From the NCBI RefSeq assembly GCF_020889705.1, contig NZ_JACMYP010000016.1, positions 1 through 64,000 on the forward strand: 64,000 nucleotides of DNA, given 5' to 3'. The notes below the pieces were generated by a model. The model was not told the origin of the DNA and did no database searches. It worked only from the letters and a program-made list of their open reading frames with translations. The DNA comes from Bradyrhizobium altum (GTDB lineage Bacteria; Pseudomonadota; Alphaproteobacteria; Rhizobiales; Xanthobacteraceae). This document shows, piece by piece, positions 49,111 to 58,614 of this stretch (its first letter is position 1; every line of letters starts with the position of its first letter). Position numbers and translations under genes: made by a program.

Positions 49111-49953
49111 ATGACCGACACGGCGTATGGCGCCCCTGCCGGCGACACTCCTGCGCGCCGAGGCCTTGCCGAGATCGTAGCAAGACCGCTGCAATGGCTG
49201 CTGAAGCTTTTACCGGGGATTGCGTTGCTGCTGTTCTGGCAGTGGGCATCCGGCCGGCTGATCAAGGAGATCTACGTCAGCAAGCCGACAGCCGTCGCTG
49301 AGCGTCTTTATGAGCTGTTTGCATCCGGCGAGATCTATCCGCATCTATGGACGACCGGTCAGGAGCTCGTGTTCGGGTACGTCATCGGCGTGGCCGGCGG
49401 GGTCATCGGCGGCTACGCGCTCGGCCGCTCGCCGCGCCTTTCGCGCATCTTCGAACCCTATGTGATGGCGTTCTACGGCATTCCCAAGATAGCGCTGGCG
49501 CCGCTCTTCATCATCTGGTTCGGCATCGGGATGGGATCGAAGATCGCGCTCGCCGCGATCATGGTGTTCTTCTTGGTCTTCTACAACGTTTTCGCCGGCG
49601 TGCGCAGCGTCGATCGCGAGCTCGTCAACCTCACGCTAATCATGGGCGCGAACCAGCGTCAGCTCACCTGGCACGTGTTCCTGCCGGCCGCCGCGCCGTA
49701 TGTGATGCTCGGCATGCGGCTTGCCATCCCGTACAGCGTGATCGGCGTGATCGTCGGCGAGTTCACCTCGTCCGCGCAGGGTCTCGGCTTGTTCATCCAC
49801 GAGGCCTCGTCGACCTATGATCCGGCCGGCGTGTTCGCGGGCATCGTCATCCTGCTTGCTTTCGTCACGATCGCTAACATTCTTGCGGGCCGCCTGGAGC
49901 GTCGGCTGCTGCGTTGGCGCGCGCTGTCGGGCGCCGGTCCCGCCGACATCTGA
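49111..49953 (+). CDS. ABC transporter permease, NitT/TauT type
   Basis: The 280-residue product has six membrane helices and the EAA loop LVNLTLIMGANQRQLTWHVF between helices 4 and 5. It matches the SsuC/TauC permease group. The ATG at 49111 is preceded by GGAGGG; the TTG at 49093 would overlap the ATPase gene. It should be the membrane part of the importer with the ATPase gene upstream and the frameshifted binding protein downstream (gap 18 bases). Confidence 0.92.
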   Translation: MTDTAYGAPAGDTPARRGLAEIVARPLQWLLKLLPGIALLLFWQWASGRLIKEIYVSKPTAVAERLYELFASGEIYPHLWTTGQELVFGYVIGVAGGVIGGYALGRSPRLSRIFEPYVMAFYGIPKIALAPLFIIWFGIGMGSKIALAAIMVFFLVFYNVFAGVRSVDRELVNLTLIMGANQRQLTWHVFLPAAAPYVMLGMRLAIPYSVIGVIVGEFTSSAQGLGLFIHEASSTYDPAGVFAGIVILLAFVTIANILAGRLERRLLRWRALSGAGPADI

Positions 49954-49971
49954 ACACTACGGGAGACCATC

Positions 49972-51011
49972 ATGCGCAAGACCATGAATTTGGCGAGGCT
50001 GGCAGTCATCGGCGCCGCATTGGCGCTGACCCCGGGGGCGGCGTCGGCGCAGCAGGCCGTGCGGATCGGTCTCGCGCGCCAACCTTGAGCTTCCTGCCGA
50101 TCTGGTCGGCGCGGGCGCTCGATACTTTCAAGTCGCAAGGGCTGAACGCCACCGTGGTTGCGCTTCCCGGCGGCGATCCGTCGGCGCTGGCGGCGCTCGA
50201 TGCCGGCGACATCGAGCTTGCCGCGGTCGGCCCCGACGCGACGCTGCGCGCCGTGGCGAAGGGCCAGCCGTTCGAGATGGTCTATTCGCTGATGTCGAAA
50301 GTCACGCTTCAGCTAACCGTCTCGAAGGGCCTGGTGGAACGCACCGGCGTGAAGCCGACCGATCCGCTCGAGAAGCGGATCGCGGCTCTCAAAGGCGGCC
50401 TGGTGGGCGCTACCGCGCTGGCCGGCGTGCAGGAGATCGCAGCGCGCTGGCTGGCCGGCAAAGGCGGACTGGACCCGAAGGCGGATCTCAAGGTCGCACA
50501 GGTTGGAAATCCGACCGCCATCCAGGCCGCAATGGAAGCAAAGCGGATCGACGCGTTCCTGCTATCGCCGCCTGAAGGTTTTCTGGCCGAAAAGGCAGGC
50601 ACCGGCATCGTGCTGGTGTCGCTCGGCGACGACTTTCCGCTGCTCGCCAACCAGCCCTATCTCGTGCTCGTCGCCAAGAAGCCGATCAGCGCTGCGACCG
50701 CCGACCTCATCACCAAAACGGCCAAGGCCCTGCAGCAGGCCAGCGCCGCGACGGTCAGCAAGCCGGACGAGACCGCCGAGGCGATCCACAAGCAATTCTT
50801 CGCCAAGGCAGATCCGCAGGCGATTGCGGCCGCGGTGAAAGCCATGAGCAGCGGCGTCGCCGACGGCGGCAGGATCGACGTTAAGGGCATGCAGAACGCG
50901 CTGACTTTCGCGAAGGAAGTCGGCACCAATTTTGGCAAGGAATTCGATGCCAAGGCGTCCGAGGACGATCTGTGGACCAATCGTTACGTCGATGCCGCTA
51001 AGGCGAAGTAA
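49972..51011 (+). pseudogene. ABC substrate-binding protein (NMT1/SsuA type), frameshifted near its N-terminus
   Basis: From the ATG at 49972 the frame reads a signal peptide (LARLAVIGAALALTPGAASA) and QQAVRIGLARQP before a TGA. Shifting frame by one base near 50080 gives TLSFLPIWSARALDTFKSQG and a complete binding protein to 51011 (GGDPSALAALDAGDIELAAV, DAFLLSPPEGFLAEKAGTGI). The break lies in a GCGCGCC run. Either the transporter is inactivated or the base is a sequence error: the rest is intact. Third gene of the importer operon, convergent with hutC. Confidence 0.8.
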
Positions 51012-51029
51012 TCGAAGGATATAGCGCGC

Positions 51030-51773
51030 CTAAGCCCGACCACTCGGCGTGAATCGCGCGACCAGATCGTAGAGATCGGCGGGATGCGTGAAGCGCACCG
51101 CCGTGATCGGCTCGCCGCTGCGCCAGGTCCATCGCTCGATGACGAGGCAAGCTGCCCCGACCTCGACGGAGAGTTCGGCGGCAATCGTCTCGTCGGCATT
51201 GCGCGCCGAAATGCGGTGCTCGGCTTCGGTCCACGGCACATGGTCGACCAGCCAGGTGCTCGGCGAAACCTGCGAAAAATCCTGCGTCGCGGCATCCGGC
51301 ACCGCGCTGAGATTCAGCAGCCTGTCCTCCAGCGCAAACGGTTGGCCCGCAGCATCGTGACGGCACCGCAACGCGATGACGGGTTCGCGGAGGTGAACCT
51401 CGAGCCGGCTCCTGTCGTCCCGCGTTGCGCCACGCTGCTGGCGTTCCAGCAGTTCGTAGCCGTATTGCTCGCCGCGGTTCTCGACCTCCGCCTTGAGATC
51501 GGGAATCTGCAGCACGGCGGAATGCACCTTCGGGCGCGCGACGAAGCTGCCGGCGCGGCGCCGGCGTTCGACGAGGCCGGAGGCCGCCAGCGCCGAAAGG
51601 ACCTTGTTTGCGGTCATCCGCGCGCAGGAATATGTGTTCATCAGCTCGTGTTCAAACGGCAGACGGTAGCCAGGCGGCCATTCGCCTGAGAGAATGCGGC
51701 CCTCTATGTCATTTCGGATGCGTTGATGGAGCGTGCCGGCTGTGGACGCTCTCAGTTTCGATGGCGATGTCAT
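51030..51773 (-). CDS. hutC: histidine utilisation repressor HutC (GntR family)
   Basis: The 247-residue product has a GntR winged helix (residues 10-80, GTLHQRIRNDIEGRILSGEW and NTYSCARMTANKVLSALAAS) and a UTRA ligand domain (about 95-240) ending SGEPITAVRFTHPADLYDLV, the pattern of HutC, which releases DNA when urocanate binds. It is the second gene after hutF (4-base overlap ATGA), so it is in a unit controlled by operator 2 and thus autoregulated. Targets are inferred from three TGTATAGACA sites in the window. Confidence 0.93.
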   Translation of the reverse strand: MTSPSKLRASTAGTLHQRIRNDIEGRILSGEWPPGYRLPFEHELMNTYSCARMTANKVLSALAASGLVERRRRAGSFVARPKVHSAVLQIPDLKAEVENRGEQYGYELLERQQRGATRDDRSRLEVHLREPVIALRCRHDAAGQPFALEDRLLNLSAVPDAATQDFSQVSPSTWLVDHVPWTEAEHRISARNADETIAAELSVEVGAACLVIERWTWRSGEPITAVRFTHPADLYDLVARFTPSGRA

Positions 51774-53128
51774 TGTTTGAGCAAGCCCTCAAGCCGCCGG
51801 CGGAAGGCGGCCGCGACCGATTCCGCCTGATGATGCCTGCCCTTTGTCACAACCTTGCGGCCCGATGTCCAGACACAGTCCACAACCGGCCGCGCGCTGG
51901 CGAAGATCCAGCCATCGAGGATCGCATCGCCGGACCGGCCGGCCAGCAAGAGGCTCGCTGCGTCGAGGCTGACGATATCGGCGGCAAGTCCGGGCGCAAT
52001 GCCGCCGCCGATGCCGAGCGCCTGAGCTCCACCCGTTAGGGCGCCATCGAACAGCGCGCGGCCGCTCGACGCGGTTTGCGGCGTGGCCATCACGTTGCGC
52101 GCGCGCCGCGCCAGGCGCTGCGAGTATTCCAGCTGGCGCAGCTCGTCGGCCGCGTCGATCAGGACGTTGCAGTCCGATCCGACGCCGAACCGGCCGCCGG
52201 CTGCGCAAAACCCGGGCCCGTCGAAGATGCCATCGCCGAGATTGGCTTCGGTAACCGGACAAAGCCCGGCGACCGCGCCCGTCTTGGCCATGGCGCGGCT
52301 CTCCTGGTCCGTGATGTGCGTGGCGTGGACCAGGCACCAGCTGCCGTCGACCGGGGCGTGATCGAGCAACCACTCGACAGGTCGCGCCCCGCTCCAGGCG
52401 ACGCAATCGTCCACCTCTTTGGTCTGCTCCGCGATGTGGATATGAATCGGTCCTCCGGCGCCAAGCGGCACCAGCGCAGCCAGCTGGTCGGGCGTGATCG
52501 CACGCAGCGAGTGCGGCGCGATGCCGATATTGGCGGAGTCGCATCCGCCAACGGCGCGGCGAGCGCCCTCCACCAGCCGGGCGAACCGATCGACGTTGTT
52601 GAGGAAGCGCCGCTGCCCCGGATCGGCCGAGCGGCCGCCAAATCCGCCATGGGCATAGAAAACCGGCAGCAAAGTCAGGCCGATGCCACTCGTTTGAGCG
52701 GCCGCGGCGATGCGCCCGGCCAGCTCGGCGATGTCATCATAGGGCGTGCCGGAGCGATCGTGATGGACATAATGAAACTCGCCGACCCGCGTGAAGCCGG
52801 CCTCGAGCATCTCAGCATAGGCCTGCGTCGTGATCGCCTCGACGTCGTCGGGCGTCATGCGGTCGACGAACCGGTACATCAGTTCGCGCCAGGTCCAGAA
52901 ACTGTCAGACGAGGCCCCGCGGAACTCGGTGAGCCCGGCCATGCCTCGCTGAAAGCCGTGACTGTGCAGATTAGGCAACCCCGGCAATCCGACCGAGTGG
53001 CGCTCATCGGCGTCGTCGGGCGCGACACCGGCCATGACACGGGCGATCTTCCCGCCTTCGATCGACACCAGCACGTCGCGCGACCATCCGTCAGGCAATA
53101 GGGCCTGCTTGAAATGCAGCTTGGGCAA
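51770..53128 (-). CDS. hutF: formimidoylglutamate deiminase HutF
   Basis: The 452-residue product is an amidohydrolase with the HutF pattern: metal-binding LPGLPNLHSHGFQRGMAGLT (His-x-His), IHIHIAEQTKEVDDCVAWSG and the metal-binding Asp region GGRFGVGSDCNVLIDAADEL. It converts N-formimidoyl-L-glutamate to N-formyl-L-glutamate in the five-step histidine route; the next step would need HutG, which is not in the window. Divergent from hutI; operator 2 lies between. Overlaps hutC by 4 bases. Confidence 0.94.
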   Translation of the reverse strand: MPKLHFKQALLPDGWSRDVLVSIEGGKIARVMAGVAPDDADERHSVGLPGLPNLHSHGFQRGMAGLTEFRGASSDSFWTWRELMYRFVDRMTPDDVEAITTQAYAEMLEAGFTRVGEFHYVHHDRSGTPYDDIAELAGRIAAAAQTSGIGLTLLPVFYAHGGFGGRSADPGQRRFLNNVDRFARLVEGARRAVGGCDSANIGIAPHSLRAITPDQLAALVPLGAGGPIHIHIAEQTKEVDDCVAWSGARPVEWLLDHAPVDGSWCLVHATHITDQESRAMAKTGAVAGLCPVTEANLGDGIFDGPGFCAAGGRFGVGSDCNVLIDAADELRQLEYSQRLARRARNVMATPQTASSGRALFDGALTGGAQALGIGGGIAPGLAADIVSLDAASLLLAGRSGDAILDGWIFASARPVVDCVWTSGRKVVTKGRHHQAESVAAAFRRRLEGLLKQ

Positions 53129-53178
53129 TTGACCCTCCGTTGTCGGCGCCGCTGGACAACACCCGTCTCGGTGTAATA

Positions 53179-53188
53179 TGTATAGACA
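53179..53188. promoter_or_regulatory. HutC-type operator 2 (between hutF and hutI)
   Basis: TGTATAGACA lies within TAATATGTATAGACAAATAA in the 113-base gap between the divergent hutF (starts 53128) and hutI (starts 53242). One site can serve both directions. Confidence 0.78.
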
Positions 53189-53241
53189 AATAACACCTCC
53201 CTGCCAAGCGGCCGACGAAGCGATGACGGGCTTCCAGCATC

Positions 53242-54453
53242 ATGACAATAGCTGATCGGATCTGGCATCACTGCCGGCTTGCCACGCTTTCTCCCAGGCG
53301 CGCGGGCCTCGGTATTGTTGAGGACGGCGTGATCGCCGCAAGGGACGGGATCATTGTCTACGCCGGTTCGAGGGCAGACGCGCCGAGCGGCCTCATGGCC
53401 GCCGAGAGCATCGACTGCGACGGCCGGTGGATCACGCCGGGCCTGATCGATTGCCACACCCATCTCGTTTATGGCGGCACTCGCGCCGAGGAATTCGAGT
53501 TGAGACTCGCGGGCGCCGGCTATGAGGAGATTGCCCGGCGGGGCGGCGGGATCGTGTCGACGGTGAAGGCGACGCGCGCTGCCGGCGAGGATGATCTCGT
53601 CTCCAGCGCGCAACGCCGCCTCGATACCCTGCTCGCCGAGGGCGTCACCACCATCGAGATCAAATCGGGCTACGGACTGGAGCTTGCAACCGAGCGGAGG
53701 CAGCTCCGCGCCGTCCGCAGCTTGGCACAAACCAATCCGGTCACGGTGCGAACCACGTTCCTCGGCGCCCATGCGCTGCCGCCGGAACGGACCGGCCATT
53801 CCGCGGATTACATCGCCGAGGTCTGCGAGATGATTCCGCTACTCGCGGCCGAAGGCCTGGTCGACGCCGTTGACGCCTTCTGTGAGACGATCGCCTTCTC
53901 GGTCGAGGAGACCGCGCAGGTCTTTTCTTGTGCGCGCCGGCACAATCTTCCGGTCAAGCTGCATGCCGATCAATTGTCCAATCTCGGGGGCGCCGCGCTT
54001 GCCGCGCGGTCAGGCGCGCTGTCGGCGGACCATCTGGAATATGCCGATGAGGATGGTGTCGCAGCAATGGCGCGCGCGGGCACGGTCGCGGTCGTGCTTC
54101 CTGGCGCCTTTTACTTTCTGCGCGAGCGGCAGGCGCCACCGATTGAGCTGATGCGCAGGCACGGCGTCCCGATTGCGCTTGCGACCGACAGCAATCCCGG
54201 CTCGTCGCCGCTGACCTCGCTGCTACTGACCATGAACATGGGAGCGACGCTGTTCCGCCTCACGGTCGAGGAATGCCTCGCGGCGGTCACCCGCGAAGCC
54301 GCCCGTGCACTCGGGCTGTTGAACGAGACCGGCAGCCTCGATGCCGGCAAGCGCTGCGATCTTGCGATCTGGAACATCGAGCGCCCAGCCGAGCTGGTCT
54401 ACAGGATGGGCTTCAACCCGTTGCACGCGCGGGTCTGGCGAGGCCAGACATGA
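53242..54453 (+). CDS. hutI: imidazolonepropionase HutI
   Basis: The 403-residue product is the amidohydrolase that opens the ring of 4-imidazolone-5-propionate to give N-formimidoyl-glutamate. Metal-binding motif [19 protein letters not shown] near residue 70, the [20 protein letters not shown] segment and LKHAD-type site [20 protein letters not shown] are in place, and [20 protein letters not shown] ends the active site. Normal family length. First gene of the unit with hutU and hutD. Confidence 0.95.
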   Translation: MTIADRIWHHCRLATLSPRRAGLGIVEDGVIAARDGIIVYAGSRADAPSGLMAAESIDCDGRWITPGLIDCHTHLVYGGTRAEEFELRLAGAGYEEIARRGGGIVSTVKATRAAGEDDLVSSAQRRLDTLLAEGVTTIEIKSGYGLELATERRQLRAVRSLAQTNPVTVRTTFLGAHALPPERTGHSADYIAEVCEMIPLLAAEGLVDAVDAFCETIAFSVEETAQVFSCARRHNLPVKLHADQLSNLGGAALAARSGALSADHLEYADEDGVAAMARAGTVAVVLPGAFYFLRERQAPPIELMRRHGVPIALATDSNPGSSPLTSLLLTMNMGATLFRLTVEECLAAVTREAARALGLLNETGSLDAGKRCDLAIWNIERPAELVYRMGFNPLHARVWRGQT

Positions 54454-54487
54454 TCACCGCGTTTCCTCTCTTACCGGACGTACTGCC

Positions 54488-56152
54488 ATGACACGCATCG
54501 ACAATGCCCGCATCATCCGTGCACCGCGCGGCACCGAGCTTTCGGCTAAGAGCTGGCTGACCGAGGCGCCGCTGCGGATGCTGATGAACAATCTCGATCC
54601 CGATGTAGCGGAACGGCCGGGCGAGCTTGTCGTCTATGGCGGCATCGGACGCGCCGCGCGCGACTGGGAAAGCTTCGACCGGATCGTCGCGACGCTGCGC
54701 CGCCTCGATGGCGACCAGACGCTGGCCGTGCAGTCCGGCAAGCCGGTCGGCGTGTTCCGCACTCATGCCGATGCGCCGCGCGTCCTGATCGCCAATTCCA
54801 ACCTGGTGCCGCATTGGGCGACGTGGGAGCATTTCAACCTGCTCGACCGCAAGGGGCTGATGATGTACGGCCAGATGACGGCCGGCTCCTGGATCTATAT
54901 CGGCAGCCAAGGCATCGTTCAGGGCACGTATGAGACCTTTGCCGAACTCGGGCGCCGGCATTACGGCGGCAGCCTTGCTGGCAAATGGATTCTCACCGCG
55001 GGGCTCGGCGGCATGGGGGGCGCGCAGCCGCTCGCGGCGGTCATGGCAGGTGCGTCATGCCTTGCCGTCGAATGCCAGCCCTCGCGCATCGAGATGCGGC
55101 TGCGCACGAGGTATCTGGACCGGCAGGCAAAGGATCTCGACGAGGCGCTCGCCATCATCGAGGAAGCGAGAAGAACGCGAAAGCCGGTCTCGGTCGGGCT
55201 GCTTGGCAACGCGGCGGAGATATTCCCCGAGTTGGTCCGGCGCGGGGTGCAGCCCGACGCCGTCACCGATCAGACCTCCGCCCACGATCCCGTCAACGGT
55301 TACCTGCCGAAAGGCTGGACCATCAACGATTGGCAATCGCGCCGCGAAAGTGATCCGAAAGCGGTCGATCGCGCCGCGCGCGCCTCGATGGCCGAGCACG
55401 TCCGCGCCATGCTCGATTTTCATCGCATGGGCATCCCTGTCGTCGACTACGGCAACAACATCCGCCAGATGGCGCTCGAGGAAGGCGTCAAGGACGCCTT
55501 CGACTTCCCCGGATTCGTTCCGGCCTATATCCGCCCGCTGTTCTGCCGCGGCATCGGCCCATTCCGCTGGGCGGCGCTGTCGGGAGACCCGGAGGACATC
55601 TATCGCACCGATGCCAAGGTAAAGGAGCTAATGCCCGATGACGCCTCGCTGCATCATTGGCTCGACATGGCGCGCGAGCGAATTGCGTTCCAGGGCCTGC
55701 CGGCCCGCATATGCTGGGTGGGCCTCGGCGATCGCCACCGGCTCGGCCTCGCCTTCAACGAAATGGTTGCGCGCGGCGAATTGAAGGCGCCGATCGTGAT
55801 CGGCCGGGACCATCTCGACTCAGGATCGGTCGCTTCGCCCAATCGCGAGACTGAGGCGATGCGCGACGGCTCCGACGCCGTGTCGGACTGGCCGATGCTC
55901 AATGCGCTGCTGAACTGCGCCGGAGGGGCAACTTGGGTTTCACTGCATCATGGCGGGGGCGTCGGGATCGGCTATTCCCAGCACGCGGGCATGGTGATCG
56001 TTTGCGATGGCACGCCAGAGGCCGCCCAGCGCGTTTCGCGCGTGCTATGGAACGATCCCGCCAGTGGAGTGATGCGCCATGCCGACGCCGGCTACGAGCT
56101 CGCGATCGACTGCGCGCGCGCCAATCATCTCGACCTTCCGAGCCTCGGCTGA
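54488..56152 (+). CDS. hutU: urocanate hydratase HutU
   Basis: The 554-residue product is urocanase, which hydrates urocanate to imidazolonepropionate using tightly bound NAD+. Diagnostic segments are [60 protein letters not shown] and the C-terminal [20 protein letters not shown]. Full family length. The ATG at 54488 lies 34 bases after hutI; hutH, which often stands here, is absent. The longer open frame upstream is out of frame with hutI and not coding. Confidence 0.96.
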   Translation: MTRIDNARIIRAPRGTELSAKSWLTEAPLRMLMNNLDPDVAERPGELVVYGGIGRAARDWESFDRIVATLRRLDGDQTLAVQSGKPVGVFRTHADAPRVLIANSNLVPHWATWEHFNLLDRKGLMMYGQMTAGSWIYIGSQGIVQGTYETFAELGRRHYGGSLAGKWILTAGLGGMGGAQPLAAVMAGASCLAVECQPSRIEMRLRTRYLDRQAKDLDEALAIIEEARRTRKPVSVGLLGNAAEIFPELVRRGVQPDAVTDQTSAHDPVNGYLPKGWTINDWQSRRESDPKAVDRAARASMAEHVRAMLDFHRMGIPVVDYGNNIRQMALEEGVKDAFDFPGFVPAYIRPLFCRGIGPFRWAALSGDPEDIYRTDAKVKELMPDDASLHHWLDMARERIAFQGLPARICWVGLGDRHRLGLAFNEMVARGELKAPIVIGRDHLDSGSVASPNRETEAMRDGSDAVSDWPMLNALLNCAGGATWVSLHHGGGVGIGYSQHAGMVIVCDGTPEAAQRVSRVLWNDPASGVMRHADAGYELAIDCARANHLDLPSLG

Positions 56153-56165
56153 GGATGAATTTGCC

Positions 56166-56765
56166 GTGAAGATCATTCGCGCCGCTGATTGTCGTACCAC
56201 CCCTTGGAAGAATGGCGGCGGCGAAACGACCGAGATCGCGGTTTCCCCCGGCAGCGCTTCGCTCGACGATTTCGACTGGCGCATCAGCATGGCCCGCGTT
56301 GCCTCCGACGGACCGTTTTCCGAATTCGTCGGCATCGACCGAAGCCTTGCCGTGACGACCGGCAGCGGACTGGCGCTGACGATCGGCGATGCCGCCGACG
56401 TCGTGCTCGATGGAGCCTCTGAGCCCGTCCAGTTTGCCGGCGACACGCCGACTTCGGCGCGCCTCTTGGCCGGCCCGATTACTGATCTCAACGTGATGAC
56501 GCGGCGCGGCCGGTTCGAGCACCGGCTGCAGCGCGTCAGCGCCGTCACGACCTGCGATTTCGGCGACCATCAAATTGGCGCGATCGTGGCGGCGATTAGC
56601 GAGGTCAGTCTCCTCGCGCCGCAAGGCGTGGTGACGCTCACGCGCGGCGATGCCGCGATCCTGACGTCCGCGGCCGACGCTCCCTGCAGGATCGTGCCGG
56701 CGCCGGCGAGCGCGTGCTATCTCGCGCTGCTGCGCGAGTTCCGCGGTCAGGCCGGCTCGGCGTAA
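56166..56765 (+). CDS. hutD: HutD family cupin protein
   Basis: The 199-residue product has the HutD bicupin pattern: IIRAADCRTTPWKNGGGETT and EIAVSPGSASLDDFDWRISM at the start, then VASDGPFSEFVGIDRSLAVT. HutD is thought to limit flux through the hut pathway; its biochemistry is not settled. The start is a GTG at 56166 that follows hutU by 13 bases, with GAGGA upstream. Its end overlaps the convergent binding-protein gene by 19 bases. Confidence 0.9.
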   Translation: MKIIRAADCRTTPWKNGGGETTEIAVSPGSASLDDFDWRISMARVASDGPFSEFVGIDRSLAVTTGSGLALTIGDAADVVLDGASEPVQFAGDTPTSARLLAGPITDLNVMTRRGRFEHRLQRVSAVTTCDFGDHQIGAIVAAISEVSLLAPQGVVTLTRGDAAILTSAADAPCRIVPAPASACYLALLREFRGQAGSA

Positions 56766-57559
56766 CCGCCCGCGCGCGCCTCGGCATCCCAACGCAGCAT
56801 CAGCTGATAGTCATTCGTCTCGACCGGCGCGAAGCCGCCCAGACAGAGCCGATCCCTCAAATCGGCGCAGCCAGGCGCCTCGGCAAAAGCCCCAAGCGTG
56901 GTCCGCAATCTGTCAACGACCACGTTGGGGCAGCCCATCGCGGCGACGAGGAACGGAACCGGCGCTGGATCGGTCGTCGCGATGATCCTGATCTTCGATC
57001 CGAGGTCAGCCTCGTGCCGCAACATCAGGTCCAGCGCGTAGCTGTCGAGCGGCCCAACGTCGATATCGCCTGCCTGCAACGCGTCGAGCACGCGCCGCGG
57101 CGTCGTCAGCGGTCCAACGCTCTCTCGATAGAGCCTGGCTCCGCGCTGCCGATAATACGGGAGGAGATGGTGACGTAGAGCGTTATATCCGGAATGGGAA
57201 TCCGCGACCGTGTACCCGATCCGGCCGCCGAATGTGTCCTCGATGGTGTCGAAGCTGGAATCCGCCCGAGCCACCAGCCGTGTTGCGTAGACCGCCCGTC
57301 CGCGAACAGGCGCTCCGGCCGGGACCGGAGCCATGACCGGCAGCGGCCTCCTCGCCGCAAGCATGAATGGATATCCGCACATGAAGGCGCAGGCGAGATC
57401 GTCCCGCGACCACAGATCGGACAGGGGCAGCGGAAAGGCGTGGGCAATGACGTCAAGCTCGACGCCGGCCTCGTGCGCCAGCCAGCCGAACAGCTCTTTC
57501 CAGGCTGCTGTGGCCGCCGGATTGACCGAGTACATTCGTGCGTTGGCAACAAAGCGCAT
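56747..57559 (-). CDS. PhnD-like substrate-binding protein
   Basis: The 270-residue product resembles the PF12974 group (phosphonate/phosphite-type binding proteins): FVANARMYSVNPAATAAWKE, DLACAFMCGYPFMLAARRPL, YTVADSHSGYNALRHHLLPY and DIDVGPLDSYALDLMLRHEA. No signal peptide is seen, which is unusual: either the export leader is missing or it is a cytosolic sensor. It follows the cyclodeaminase-family gene by 23 bases and is probably co-transcribed under operator 3. Confidence 0.8.
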   Translation of the reverse strand: MRFVANARMYSVNPAATAAWKELFGWLAHEAGVELDVIAHAFPLPLSDLWSRDDLACAFMCGYPFMLAARRPLPVMAPVPAGAPVRGRAVYATRLVARADSSFDTIEDTFGGRIGYTVADSHSGYNALRHHLLPYYRQRGARLYRESVGPLTTPRRVLDALQAGDIDVGPLDSYALDLMLRHEADLGSKIRIIATTDPAPVPFLVAAMGCPNVVVDRLRTTLGAFAEAPGCADLRDRLCLGGFAPVETNDYQLMLRWDAEARAGGYAEPA

Positions 57560-57582
57560 GTTCGGAGGCCTGTACCACGGGA

Positions 57583-58584
57583 TCAGGCAAAGCGCAGACG
57601 CTGGCCCACGCCAATCCGTTCGGCCTTCTCCAGCATCGCATGTCCCAGCGCAATGTCGGACAACGACAGCCCGCGATGCCAGAGCAAATTAGTCTCTGAA
57701 TCGCTCTCGCGGCCCGGCTTGAGGCCGGCGACGATCTGTCCTAGCTCAGCGTGCAGCGTCTTCTCGGAGAGCTTGCCGGCCTCGACATGGGCGCGAAGGC
57801 TGCCGAACTTGCCACCCTTGCACTGGCCCCAGTCGTCGACCACCAGCTTCGCCATCATGTCCGTCAGCGAGAGCTCAATCGCGCTCATGGTGCCGTAGGG
57901 CACGACGAAGGCGCCTGGCTTGATCCATTCGGTCTTCAGCATTGGGGTCGGCTTGTCGAGACGCGAGGCCTCGACGACGATGTCGGCGCTTTCGACGCAG
58001 CTTTGCCAATCTTCAGTTGCGACGACCTTCTTGCCGAGATCGCGGCTTAGCCGCTCGGCAAAGCTGTTGCGGCTTTCCTCGCGGCGCGAGTGGACGCGGA
58101 TCTCGTCGAAGTCGAAGAGATGATTGAGCAGCCGCACATTCCAGTAGGCGGTGCCGCGCGCCCCGACATGTCCGAGGATCTTGGAGTTCCTGCGCGCGAG
58201 GTATTTGGCGCCGATCGCCGTGACCGCGCCGGTGCGCATGTCGGTGATGCCGCTGGCGTCCATGATCGCCTGGGGCGCGCCGGTGCGGGGGTCGAACAGC
58301 GCCAGGATGCCGAGCTCGGAATGCAGGCCGAGCTTGTAGTTGTCGACGAAGTCGCCGACGATCTTGACCCCTGCCCTGTCGATCGGCGGCTTGATTGCCC
58401 CGCGCAGCACGTTGAAATGCCCGTTGGCCACGCCTGGCTCCAGATGCATGCGCGGCTCGATCACGGTGTCGCCCCTGCCTTGAGCCGCCAGGCTGGTCTC
58501 GATCGCAGCGAGGATCTCCTGGTCGGTGATCTTCAGCTCCTCGATGTCGAGCCGGTTGAGATAGGCGATGTAGATGGGCGGCAT
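57583..58584 (-). CDS. ornithine cyclodeaminase/mu-crystallin family protein
   Basis: The 333-residue product has the OCD fold: substrate domain with GDTVIEPRMHLEPGVANGHF and VKIVGDFVDNYKLGLHSELG, then NAD domain KILGHVGARGTAYWNVRLLN. Family members reduce imines (ornithine to proline, ketimines) or act as alanine dehydrogenase. The role in histidine breakdown is not clear. GAGGGAG precedes the ATG at 58584 (a second ATG at 58599 lies upstream of it). Operator 3 at 58605 places it in the HutC regulon. Confidence 0.88.
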   Translation of the reverse strand: MPPIYIAYLNRLDIEELKITDQEILAAIETSLAAQGRGDTVIEPRMHLEPGVANGHFNVLRGAIKPPIDRAGVKIVGDFVDNYKLGLHSELGILALFDPRTGAPQAIMDASGITDMRTGAVTAIGAKYLARRNSKILGHVGARGTAYWNVRLLNHLFDFDEIRVHSRREESRNSFAERLSRDLGKKVVATEDWQSCVESADIVVEASRLDKPTPMLKTEWIKPGAFVVPYGTMSAIELSLTDMMAKLVVDDWGQCKGGKFGSLRAHVEAGKLSEKTLHAELGQIVAGLKPGRESDSETNLLWHRGLSLSDIALGHAMLEKAERIGVGQRLRFA

Positions 58585-58604
58585 GCTGGGCTCCCTCATT
58601 ATTA

Positions 58605-58614
58605 TGTCTATACA
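58605..58614. promoter_or_regulatory. HutC-type operator 3
   Basis: TGTCTATACA (reverse complement of TGTATAGACA) lies within TTATGTCTATACATTATA, 21 bases before the cyclodeaminase-family start codon. The close spacing to the start suggests it overlaps the promoter or the transcription start. Confidence 0.78.
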
